DNA from: Anagrus nilaparvatae
Lineage: Eukaryota; Arthropoda; Insecta; Hymenoptera; Mymaridae
Assembly: GCA_022575985.1 (NCBI GenBank)
Contig: JAKSXM010000107.1
Span: 682,001 to 746,000 of the forward strand
Length of the DNA stretch: 64,000 nucleotides
Direction of reading: 5' to 3'
A program made the translations under genes and the position numbers. The notes beneath the pieces were generated by a model that saw only the letters and a list, made by a program, of their open reading frames with translations, made no database searches and was not told where the DNA came from. Position 1 is the first letter of the stretch. Each line of letters begins with the position of its first letter. Of this stretch, positions 1-9,384 are shown one piece after another.

Positions 1-214
1 AATAACTGTTAACAATTAATACAAATTTTCTTAATAAAAAAATAATATATAATGTATTTAGGCTCCTACTATAGTTTATAAATTTATAAATTTATTTTTT
101 TTTACAATATACTTTATTTTCAAGATGTACTTCTTATATTTTTACTAACATCGAATATAAACCAGTAAAACAAAGTACTAAAAATAAATGAGCAATCATT
201 AAATGCCATGGTTA

Positions 215-1303
215 TTAATTTAAAACAGAACTCAGTATTTCTGTGATTAAATTTGAATTTAGTTTGGACCAATCTTTTGATTTCATAAGATCTCTAGCAT
301 TTTGAGAAATTATTTCGATAGCTCTTTCTTTTAAATTTTTTGCATCATGTGCATCAGCAGTAAGAAGCATTTCTATTGCATTTGTTGAGGACATTGCTTT
401 TATTAAGATGTCTTCGCATAATTTAACTAAAAACCTCATTTGATATTTAGAAGCAGCTGCTAAAAGATCAGACCCAATGTCTTCAATATTTTCAACTTTT
501 CCAGTATACATATAACGTAATAATTCCTTTATTATAGTCTCACTAATGTCATTTATTTCAATAAGTTGTAACATCGAATCTTTTTCAATTATGGACATAA
601 AAACTGGACTCTTTGAAGCTAATATGATTTTATGTGCTAAAAAGGTAACATCTCCAACTATAAGTTTTATATCGCTTAAAAATTCACTATTTAATACTTT
701 TTCAAATTCACTGCACTGAAAGCATACTGGTACTTCATTGTGAAGAGGATTGCTTATAGTATTACAAGTATTTTCTAAATTGGGAATGTTAGTATTTTTA
801 AACAACTCGCAATATATTTCCAGATTACCGTTATCATCTATATAGTCATGCAAATCAGTTTTTAATTTATCTTGATGAAAGAAACTAATACATTTTCCTA
901 CATACGCTTCACCTGAAAAGTCTTCCATAGTATGCATATCAGTTGGAGTAAAAACTCTTGTTGTTGCTGAATTTGATAGATAATTTAATGAATTTGGTTC
1001 TTCAGTTTGATTTTTTAAAAAGCCAATTTTAGCAGTCATTTTTACTGTAGAGTAGTCATTAGAATTATTAAGTTTTTCCCTAAGGCCCATAAATATACTT
1101 ATGTAATCTTCACACACCTCAAGCAGATGACCATTGGGGTAAAGCTGAATAATCCACTTTAAATTATCACCATCTATTATAGGAGGTGAATAAATGCATT
1201 TTCCTCTTTTAATATTAAATATATTTTCAGCCTCATTTATTGTCCATGTAAATTTAAATCCATTTAAACTTGTACTTCCGATTTGATTGTTTTCAAGGCT
1301 CAT
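215..1303 (-). CDS. MATH-BTB (SPOP/TDPOZ-like) protein, copy 1
   Basis: Single-exon gene for 362 residues. The order is the family's usual one: a MATH domain at about residues 17-168 (the 'FKFTWTI' and 'CIYSPPI' blocks), a BTB/POZ domain at about 199-300 (SDIKLIVGDVTFLAHK, then SPVFMSII and LLRYMYTGKVENI), and a BACK-like helical tail at about 305-355. In SPOP-type proteins MATH binds substrate and BTB binds Cullin-3, so the likely role is substrate adaptor of a CUL3 ubiquitin ligase; this is family knowledge. The start Met lies just before the MATH domain, as in the two paralogues downstream, and length matches the family (about 350-370). It is one of three intact tandem copies on this strand. 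No intron is seen, typical of TDPOZ-like expansions and compatible with an ancient retrocopy. Confidence 0.9.
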   Translation of the reverse strand: MSLENNQIGSTSLNGFKFTWTINEAENIFNIKRGKCIYSPPIIDGDNLKWIIQLYPNGHLLEVCEDYISIFMGLREKLNNSNDYSTVKMTAKIGFLKNQTEEPNSLNYLSNSATTRVFTPTDMHTMEDFSGEAYVGKCISFFHQDKLKTDLHDYIDDNGNLEIYCELFKNTNIPNLENTCNTISNPLHNEVPVCFQCSEFEKVLNSEFLSDIKLIVGDVTFLAHKIILASKSPVFMSIIEKDSMLQLIEINDISETIIKELLRYMYTGKVENIEDIGSDLLAAASKYQMRFLVKLCEDILIKAMSSTNAIEMLLTADAHDAKNLKERAIEIISQNARDLMKSKDWSKLNSNLITEILSSVLN

Positions 1304-1384
1304 GATGAAATATTTTTCATTAATTAAATTTATGAATTTATGATTTTAAAATGTAGCCGTAAATAAATAATAAAAAATTAAAAA

Positions 1385-1600
1385 CTAAAAAAATTCTCAG
1401 GGCACAGATGATGTGCGGTGTGTAAATAAAATCACGTGTTACTGATCCCGATCGGAAATCTAGCGCGGCTTGCATCGCTAGTAAGCGAGTGCCTTTATAG
1501 TTTAAAGCGTGGTTTAAGCGCGGAACCAATATAGGAACGTGGCGCGGCGTTAGCTAGATTCTACCGAGTTTGCCTCGTTTAGGTTACAGCGCACGCGCCA
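1385..1600 (-). repeat. tRNA-like repeat, left copy of an inverted pair
   Basis: A locally GC-richer patch. Read on the minus strand it has an A-box-like stretch (TAAACTATAAAGGCACTCGC) followed about 35 bases later by a degenerate B-box ending in CCGATCGGG. The same arrangement occurs inverted at about 2216-2340. It resembles the head of a tRNA-derived SINE or a decayed tRNA copy; no good cloverleaf or anticodon can be drawn, so it is not called as a gene. Any ORF reading across it is incidental. Confidence 0.5.
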
Positions 1601-2215
1601 GAATTATTATTTTTTTTTTATTTCGTCTGCTACTAATAATTTTACACTGTTATTACAAAGAGCTTATGTTATTATCATAAAGTTAAAATAATTTATTGAA
1701 TATTTTTATTAATATTTACACAGTACAATTAATATATTAATATTTACAATACGATTTTTTATTTATATTTAACCATTTACTGAAAACTATATAACTTTCT
1801 GGTTTCTAAAAATCAATTTATTATTATAGATTTTTACTATAAAATAGTTTATTAGTATGTAATCGTTTTTCAGTATCATATATTATCTAAAAAATTAAGA
1901 AGTAAATATTTTAAAAAGAAAATCTTTTTATTATTTTAGGAGAAATAGTATAGAAAAAATTATTCAAAGTAAATTACAATTATCTTTTTTCGCCTTTTTA
2001 AAATTTTTTAATGGATATAAATTTATATTTTAATATTTAAAATTTCATTTATCAATTTTTAAAACTTAATATTTTATTATTAAATGCAAAACATTTTATT
2101 AATTAAATAATATAAGTGTTTAATACACAGTTTATAACCTGTTATAACTCAAACATTGTTTGTATTTGCACGTTGAAGAAAAAGTGGGGGTAAATTTTCT
2201 TGCAACTCGCTTTCG
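1601..2215. other. AT-rich spacer between the two tRNA-like repeats
   Basis: About 600 bases of very AT-rich sequence with no open frame of note. It may be the internal part of an inverted-repeat element whose ends are the two tRNA-like patches, or simple intergenic DNA. Confidence 0.4.
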
Positions 2216-2340
2216 CCAAGGTAGGGCCTAGCTAATATCGCGCCACGTTACCATGCGAGAAACTAGGTAGTTAACATGGCTAAACTATAAAGGTACTCGC
2301 TAACGCCGTGTTTCGATTCCTGATCGGGAGAAAATTTGAG
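2216..2340 (+). repeat. tRNA-like repeat, right copy of the inverted pair
   Basis: Contains GGCTAAACTATAAAGGTACT (A-box-like) and GTTTCGATTCCTGATCGGG (B-box-like, near GGTTCGATTCC). It also shares a CGTGGCGCG-type block with the copy at 1385-1600, in inverted orientation. Box spacing suits an internal Pol III promoter, but the arms do not fold as a normal tRNA, so a tRNA-derived SINE fragment is the best description. Confidence 0.5.
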
Positions 2341-2559
2341 TCAATATCCACATTATATTACCGACGCTATTTTTTTTTTTTATAATTTGCAGTTTAAAAT
2401 AAAATTAGTCGTAAAAATATTAAAAAATTAGTTTATTATGTAATATTATTGCAAAAAAAATTATTTTAATTTTATAAATTATGAAAAAACATTATTATTT
2501 TAGGTTACGGTACTTGCTAAAACTTGGTTTTTACCGAATAATTAATTATTGAATGTGGT

Positions 2560-2840
2560 AACCTAGTTAAAATAAATTGGAAATATAATCTTTGACAATT
2601 TATTTATGATATTTAATTAGTTTCATCTCCCTGTGTCATCACTATCATACTTTTTGTAAGCTCCAAATATGAATTCCCATAAGAACAATGTTAAACTGCC
2701 TATTTTTAATTTGCAATAAAACGAAAATTAATGTGGTAACAAAGGTAAAACCAAGTTCTATTCAACTTTAAAAATGTTTAAATTTAATAATTTTCCAGTT
2801 TCATTCAGTTCTGTCATCATTTTTATTTACCCTCCTAACT
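2560..2840 (+). repeat. Dispersed repeat related to 60.9-61.2 kb
   Basis: The stretch with AAATTGGAAATATAATCT, then CCATAAGAACAATGTTAAACT, then CAACCAAAG/CAAAGGT-like text recurs in the same order at about 60910-61200. The copy there lies inside a TTAA-flanked inverted-repeat element, so this is probably a diverged fragment of the same family. Confidence 0.5.
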
Positions 2841-2935
2841 CCTTAATTTTTACAAATCTCATATTTCATGTTAAACATCAAAGAAATTGAAATTATTATA
2901 TTACAATAAATAATTAATGAGCAATTATCATTTTT

Positions 2936-3364
2936 ATATTATGAACGAAGTAGGTATATCTGTAACTAAATTAAAATTTAACTTTGAAGAATTTGTCTTT
3001 TCTTTAATAGTTGCAGCAATTAACTTTATAGCTTCGCTTTTTAAATTTTTTGCATCATATATAATTCAGAGGTAACAAGTATAACTATTGAATTTTCCAA
3101 GTTAAGATTTTTATTAATTCTTCTTCACAAAATTTTATCAAAGATTTTATTTGATATTTTGAAGCAGCTGCCAATAGTTCAACTGTGGTATCTTCAATAT
3201 TTTCTAATTTTCCAATGTACATGTAACACAACATTTAAATAATTAATTTCAATAATTAGCAATTTTGGATCTTTTTCAATAATAGACATGAATATTGGAC
3301 TTTTGGCAACTAACATAAATTTATGTGTAGAGAAAGATATATTATTAACAATAAGTTTCATAAA
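2936..3364 (-). pseudogene. MATH-BTB pseudogene (BTB and C-terminal part)
   Basis: Closely parallels the 3' half of the gene at 5878-6963, including matches to KSPIFMSIIEKDPKLLIIEI and the SKYQIKSL region. It carries an internal deletion that joins the LRYMY segment directly to 'IIEIN', several stops, and no MATH half. Only about 70 codons stay open in one frame (3194-3409). It reads as a truncated duplicate of copy 3. Confidence 0.8.
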
Positions 3365-3779
3365 AGTTGTACAATAAGTTATTTTATGATAATAATAATA
3401 GGCAATCACAATTTTTCACATTTTATTTTTTGTAAAAGCAAAAAGTAAACTATTTTTTGACATTTTCTTGAAAACTTAAAATTAAAATTGAATCTTATAA
3501 CTAAAAAAAAAACTATACAAATTTATTTTTGATAATAAATATTTATATCGCAAGTTTTACAAGTTTTAAACCTTATAATATATTATTGTATACCTATTAA
3601 ATCAAATTAAATATTTTAAACAGAATTTGTCAAAACTTTACTCTAACATAGCATAATATAAATTATTCTAAATTTATTGAAAATAAAAAATAAGTAAATA
3701 AATATCTGACTTAATTATAATCAGTCAACGTTGACTGCAGTTAAAAGAATTAACAACAAAAATTAATAACAAAACAAGA

Positions 3780-3985
3780 ATTCATCTGTTCTTTGAAATT
3801 TGCAGCAATTATCCGAATGAGATTTACTTTTAAAATTGTTGAATAATCAGCTTTGACAGTAACAAGCAATGCTATTAAATTTTCTGTGTCCAGATATTGT
3901 ATTAAATAATTTTCATACAATTTTATTCAACTTTTTTATTTGATAATTTCAAAGCTGTAGCTAAAGCATCCTCCTTTCAATTCAC
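3780..3985 (-). pseudogene. Heavily decayed MATH-BTB fragment
   Basis: Only the C-terminal BACK-like region can be traced: blocks matching 'TTTGCAGCAATTAT', 'GCTATTAAATTTTCTG' and 'TTTGATAATTTCAAAGC' line up in order with the intact genes but are broken by frameshifts. An older casualty of the same tandem expansion. Confidence 0.55.
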
Positions 3986-4218
3986 TGCAAACGCTCAATG
4001 CAAAATCATCAAAAAATAAAGTAAAGTACACCGTAGTTAGTTTATATTTTATCATTTTATCATATCAACTTTGTAAATTTATTACGTAACTTATTTGTAA
4101 AATGTATTTATTTCAATACTTTTCTTACATTCAATTCAATCGAGAATACAATACAATTTATAAACAAAATATAAAGCATTATTAAAATAAAAAATAAGTG
4201 TGCAACATTAACTGTTAA

Positions 4219-5268
4219 TTAATTTACTAATACATCCAGTATTTCTGTAACTAATTTGAAATTTAATTTTGACCAATTTTCCGATTTCCTTAAAACTTTA
4301 ATATTTGCAGAAATTATCTTGATAGCTGCACTTTTTAAATTTTTAGCATCATGAGCTTCAGCTGCAAGTAGCAAATCTATTGCATTTGTTAAGGACATAT
4401 TTTTAATTAAATTATTTTGGCACAATTTCATCAATGAGTGCATCTGATATTTAGAAGCAGCTGCTAAGAGATCAATGGCAATATCTTGAATGTTTTCTAC
4501 TGAGCCAATGTACATGTACCTTAGCATTTCCTTTATGACGCTTGCATTAATGTCATTTATTTCAATAGTTTGTACCGTTAGACTTCTTTCCATTATAGTC
4601 ATGAATACTGGACTTTTTGCAGCTAATATAACTTTGTGAGCTGAAAAAATTACATTGCCAACAATAAGTTTTATATCACTAAATGTTTCATTATTCAAAA
4701 CTTTTTCAAAATCACTGCATTTAAAACAAATTAATTCTTCATCATTAAAAGGCTGCTTAATAATACTTTCTAAATTAGATATCTTAGATTCTTTAATTAT
4801 CTCACAATAAAGTTTGAGATCACCATTCTCATTTATAAAGTTATTTAAATTATTTTGCAGTTTAATTTTTGGTAAATATTTGGGCCAACCCGTAGTGAAA
4901 GCTTCCCCAAAAAGTACAGCTGAAGGATTGTTTTTAGAAGCAATCAAATTACTAAATCTGGAATTACGAATATTAACTTCTAACAGTTCATTCTGATTAT
5001 TTAAAAAATAAAATTTATAATATAATTTTATCGTAGAATAAGCAGTAGAAAGTTTTTCTCGGAGACCAATACATATTGATATATGATCTTTACAAGTTTC
5101 ATTCATACCATTTGGATAAAGTTTAATTATCCATTTTAATTTTTTACCATCAGCTATAGGAGGAGAATAAATGCAATCTCCAGTTTTAAGGTTAAATATA
5201 TTTCTAGCTTCACTTATAATCCAAGTAAATTTAACTTGATTTAAAACTGTACTTCCTCTTTCTTCCAT
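4219..5268 (-). CDS. MATH-BTB (SPOP/TDPOZ-like) protein, copy 2
   Basis: The frame opens at 5370, but the Met at 5268 (MEERGSTVLNQVKFTW) aligns with the starts of the other two copies, so I take 349 residues; the extra 34 upstream codons look non-coding. MATH spans about residues 12-155, BTB about 185-290 (SDIKLIVGNVIFSAHKVI, SPVFMTIM, LRYMYIGSVENI), and the BACK-like tail follows. Likely CUL3 adaptor, by family knowledge. No intron. The MATH substrate-binding face differs more between copies than the BTB core does, the usual pattern when duplicated adaptors diversify targets. Confidence 0.88.
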   Translation of the reverse strand: MEERGSTVLNQVKFTWIISEARNIFNLKTGDCIYSPPIADGKKLKWIIKLYPNGMNETCKDHISICIGLREKLSTAYSTIKLYYKFYFLNNQNELLEVNIRNSRFSNLIASKNNPSAVLFGEAFTTGWPKYLPKIKLQNNLNNFINENGDLKLYCEIIKESKISNLESIIKQPFNDEELICFKCSDFEKVLNNETFSDIKLIVGNVIFSAHKVILAAKSPVFMTIMERSLTVQTIEINDINASVIKEMLRYMYIGSVENIQDIAIDLLAAASKYQMHSLMKLCQNNLIKNMSLTNAIDLLLAAEAHDAKNLKSAAIKIISANIKVLRKSENWSKLNFKLVTEILDVLVN

Positions 5269-5877
5269 TTTATAGCTTAAAAGTACAAGTTTTATAGAGT
5301 ATATATAATATACACAAAACTGAAGAATAACACTATGATCAAATTGATATAAATGCAATATTGCAAACAATAATAATAGTTTGCTTGTTGAATTGAAAAG
5401 TTATAATAAACAAAACAAATATTTGACCCTTGAGGTTACAATGAAACACTATTAATGAATTAAATGATAAAACAACTTTCTGCATTACCAGATTTTAACA
5501 AAATTTTGAATTTCAAAACCTTTCAAAAATTATAAAAAAAAAAAAGTTTAGGTATATATACATAAAAATAGAAATGTAAAGAAATATAAATCAATAATTT
5601 TTTTTTTTTATTTTGATGAGAAAACAACTTATAGGTACTCTTATTAGGGTTTTATTGTAAAAATTTTTTTTTGAAATTCTAATAGTTTTTGTAAATTAAA
5701 ATAATATAATTTTGTTTTTTAATATTTTTGAAATTTTATTAATTTTTAATATAATGTATAATTAATAATAATTAATCTGTACATTTTAAGTAATACAAAA
5801 AACAAATTTATTGTTACGTTATTATATAAAAATTAATAATAAATAAAAAATATCAACAATCATCTTTACACATAATA

Positions 5878-6963
5878 TTAACTTGTTGCCAAACGAAGTA
5901 TATCTGTGATTAAATTTGAACTCAATTTTGACCAGTTTTCAGAATTCATCATATCTTTGACATTAGCAACAATCATCTTAATAGCTTCGCTTTTTAAATT
6001 TTTTGCACAATATTCTTCTGCGGTTAGAAGCATATCTATTAAATTTGTTGAGTTAAGACTTTTTATTAATTCTTCTTCACAAAATTTTATCAAAGATTTT
6101 ATTTGATATTTTGAAGCAGCTGCCAAAAGTTCAACTGCGATATCTTCAACATTTTCTACTTTTCCAATGTACATGTAACGCAACATTTCTTTTATTATAT
6201 TCTCATTCAAGTCATTAATTTCAATAATTAGCAATTTTGGATCTTTTTCAATGATGGACATAAATATTGGACTTTTTGCAGCTAACATAAACTTGTGTAC
6301 TGAGAAAGTAGTGTTATTAACTTGAAGTTTCATATCACTTAATTTTTCATTATTTAATATTTTTTCAAAATCATTGCACATTTCATTACATTTTAAACAT
6401 ACTATTTGTTCCTTAGTAGTAAAATTGTTTGTATCGCAAGTATTTTCTAAACTAGAATTATTATACACTTTGATTATCTTACAACATATTTTAAGTTCAT
6501 CATCTTCATTTAAATAGTCGTTAAAGTTATCTTGTAAATTATGCTTTGGTATAAATCTATACCATCCCTTACCTTGATAAGCTTCACCTGCAAATTCAGG
6601 TGAATTGCGGTGAGGAGTTAAATGTAGGCTTCTTGATTTCGTAATTGACTCTTCACCTAGTAGATTATTTAAAAAAGTAACTTCTAAATTTAAATTTAGT
6701 TCAGAATAGGCAGAAGATTTAAGTTTTTCTCGAAGGCAAATAAATATGGATATGTAATCTTTAGTAGTTTCACGATTACCATTGGGATAAAATTTAATTA
6801 CCCATTTTAAATTATCAGTATCCATTATAGGAGGTGAATAAATGCACGTTCCAGTATCCATATCAAATATATTTCTAGCTTCACTGATGGTCCAAATAAA
6901 TTTAAATTCTTTCAAGAATGTTCTTCCTCTTACTGTACATTTTATCATTTTCGTGTTACTCAT
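5878..6963 (-). CDS. MATH-BTB (SPOP/TDPOZ-like) protein, copy 3
   Basis: 361 residues in one exon. MATH at about residues 16-165, BTB at about 196-305 (SDMKLQVNNTTFSVHKFMLA, SPIFMSIIEKDP, LRYMYIGKVENVED), then a BACK-like tail to the end. A CLKCNEMCNDF insert before the BTB adds two cysteines that the other copies lack. It is the likely parent of the pseudogene at 2936-3364. Predicted function is that of a CUL3 substrate adaptor, from family knowledge. First gene of the cluster in the direction of transcription; no shared-transcript signal is visible, and the 0.6-2.9 kb spacers suggest independent transcription. Confidence 0.9.
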   Translation of the reverse strand: MSNTKMIKCTVRGRTFLKEFKFIWTISEARNIFDMDTGTCIYSPPIMDTDNLKWVIKFYPNGNRETTKDYISIFICLREKLKSSAYSELNLNLEVTFLNNLLGEESITKSRSLHLTPHRNSPEFAGEAYQGKGWYRFIPKHNLQDNFNDYLNEDDELKICCKIIKVYNNSSLENTCDTNNFTTKEQIVCLKCNEMCNDFEKILNNEKLSDMKLQVNNTTFSVHKFMLAAKSPIFMSIIEKDPKLLIIEINDLNENIIKEMLRYMYIGKVENVEDIAVELLAAASKYQIKSLIKFCEEELIKSLNSTNLIDMLLTAEEYCAKNLKSEAIKMIVANVKDMMNSENWSKLSSNLITDILRLATS

Positions 6964-9133
6964 TATTATAAATAATTAATTTTTAAGTTTTTTTTTGCAA
7001 ATAAAAGTTATATCAAAACAAAACACACAGCCATTTTTATTTAACCGGCTTTTAACGTACATATCGGTAAATCAATGTTCTATATTATCGGTTTCAGTAG
7101 GTAAATTTAATTCGAAAACGTTAAAAAAAAAATTTAAATTTGGGTGATGAATTTTTACCTATCAATCATTGAAATTTCTATAAATTTAATTTTTTATGAA
7201 TAACTAAAATGTTTATTAATATAAAGTTTTAAAAACTGAATAAATCAAGCTATTAATAAAAATATTTATTTTTTCTAAAAAAAACAATAAAATTTTTTAG
7301 CAAGTTTTTTAAAAATAAAATATGCAAATTTAAAAAAGAAAAAAAAATTGATGGACCTCTCTATAAATACAACCGTTATAAAATAAATAACCGTTTCTTT
7401 TTTTTTATAGAAGTAGAATAAAAAAACATGCCATATGAGAATTTTATAGCTTCACGTTCGAATCGAAACTAACAATTTTTTTAAAAAGCAATCTTTTTAC
7501 GGATTTTCAATTTGCGAATCCCAATCATTCGCTATTAGACTAAAAACCCCATTGTTTGAAAATTATTAAAAAATAACTCAAAGTATTAAAATTTTTTTAC
7601 GAAGGGTTAAGGAGATTCGCTCATATAATACACGGGCTTAAGAGTAAATCCTTATGATGCACTTAAACTTTTTTAATAAGATTTATTTTTTATTAACCGT
7701 ACAGTAGCAATAATTTCAAGCTTCTCGATATTAAAAAAAGCTCTTATTTACGATATTCGACTTTAATAAAATGAAAATCTTAGGGGCTTAAGAATTACCT
7801 TTTTTTTTCGACAAGTAAACAAATTGATAAGGAGAGGCCAGGGAATGCAGCGTAGCACATATAAATAATTATATAAATCAATTCAACAAACCACATCTCC
7901 CGGCCTCTCCTTACATCCAAGATAAGAAAAAAATGGTTACGTTCAACAAACAAGCTTACAAATAGAACCGATGGTAATAAAGCGATAAACAACATAATCC
8001 AGAAGTAGAAACGTAATATTTTTTAATAAACTTAAGATCAGTGCCTTAAGGTTGTAATTTAAATTATCGATTAAAGTACTCGATCAAGCATACGAGACCT
8101 ACCGCAGTTTCATTAAACTCGATTGTTTTTAAAAAATTATGTCAAAAAAATTAATAATTAAGAGAAAAATTTTAAATATGAAAATTATTAGGTTTACGCC
8201 CATTTCGCCTTGAGTTTATCAATAATTGTGTAAATTAACGGTGTTTTACATGCTCTTGCCAGGTTCGATCAGCATCCAATTATATGATTATCTCTCTGCT
8301 GTTGCTCAACGAGATGATACGTTTTCTAAATTTCATTCTCTTGCTACTTTAACTCGATAAAAATATTTTTTCTAATAAGAAATTCATTTATCCAGTTAAT
8401 TCGTAATAAAAAACCGATTAAACAACTCAATCCGATGTGGGAATCCAGAGTGTAAACGTGAGAAGTTTTCATTTTTTTATTACACAATAATTTTACAAGT
8501 TCAAGTTAACAATATTCGTTTTAATTATTTAATCCTTAAAAAATTCTAGTTTTACTAAGTACCTTGTTGACATTGACGAACTATATAAGAAGCAACTTAA
8601 TTTTAATTTTTCCGCTCATCAATTTTAAGTGCGTTTCTAAGGAAGTCACTTGATTTATGACTATTTTTTAAAGAAAAATATTAAACAATTTTTTTAATTA
8701 CAACTTTTTTTACTTTTTTCTCTTTTGCAAAAAAAAAACAGATTGATATTTTTTACAGTAAGAGTAATGCGTTTAGTATTGACACGCCCGTATGTCTGGT
8801 TGCCATGTAGAAGGCGTTAGAAGAGAAAAAGAAAACTTTAAAAGTATAATTCTTTTCTTAAATTTCTCTCAATAAAAAACGAATTTACGACTTTTTTTAA
8901 GACTTTTTACAATTACATTTTAGAGTGAGAGAGAAAATGGTCAATAAAAAAAAAGGTGTGAAATTGATCGTAACAAAAAGACATTAGGTGGTGTGTATTG
9001 GCTGACGAGCGATAATAAAAATATGATATTTTATGGATTTCTTATAAAATATTGGCACTCTATAATTATTTTTCGAATTAACTAAAACGAGAAAGAAGAC
9101 AAAAGAATTCGTGCAAAAAATATCAAGCCTTAC
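6964..9133. other. Gene-free stretch downstream of the echinus-type exon
   Basis: No coding frame with support was found on either strand. It would be the intron 3' of the USP53/54 exon on the minus strand if that gene continues in this direction. I searched for the expected next exon (a Trp-His-Leu block followed by a CxFC motif) and did not find it. It contains the hairpin annotated at 7826-7916. Confidence 0.5.
7826..7916. ncRNA. miRNA-precursor-like hairpin (candidate)
   Basis: AAGGAGAGGCCAGGGA at 7829-7844 pairs with TCCCGGCCTCTCCTT further on, with one bulged A in the 5' arm. Pairing continues on both sides (GAT outside, ATG inside) to give over 20 base pairs closed by a loop of about 45-50 bases. 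The GC content of the stem stands out sharply from its surroundings. Size and bulge pattern suit a pre-miRNA or a small hairpin RNA, but no known mature miRNA is recognised and the strand is undecided. Confidence 0.3.
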
Positions 9134-9384
9134 CTGTACTGCGCTGTTGAGAAAGCAATTGTTTTGTCCGGGCCTGTTGAGCAAACCTTTGGCACTTGGA
9201 TTCTGTTCATTTTGAGGTTCGGCTGGTTGATGATACGTCAAGGAGTAATGGCGTTTGCCGTTTCTGATTTCATGGCCTCTGAATTCTAAGTAATCAGCGA
9301 AGTCAACGGTGTCTTGCGACATCGTTTGGTGCTGAAGACCTAACGTCGAATTCATGTTTTCTCAAATAGTGGCCCGTAAGACAT
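9134..9384 (-). CDS. ec: USP53/54 (echinus-type) deubiquitinase, first coding exon (partial gene)
   Basis: The exon is bounded on the minus strand by a pyrimidine-rich acceptor (TTTCTTTCCAG, ending at 9385) and a donor CAG|GTAAGG at 9134/9133. Translation from the ATG at 9355 gives 74 residues in phase 0. They end in KGLLNRPGQNNCFLNSAVQ, the start of the USP catalytic domain with the Cys box (the C of NNCFLNS is the nucleophile position). The 'GLxNxPGQNxCFLNSAxQ' wording is characteristic of USP53/USP54 and Drosophila echinus. The next expected residues (VLWHLDIF) must lie in a further exon on this strand, which I could not find here, so only this piece is supported. A short upstream ORF starts at 9384 in another frame and overlaps the main ATG. 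Role of the family: K63-linked deubiquitination; echinus acts in eye-cell death. Confidence 0.8.

Noticed and set aside
1338..1529. 63-codon minus-strand ORF
   Set aside because: It runs through the tRNA-like repeat; no domain, and its mirror copy at 2.2-2.34 kb has no matching frame.
7795..7995. 66-codon hydrophobic ORF
   Set aside because: Produced by reading through the 7826-7916 hairpin; no homologue or splice context.
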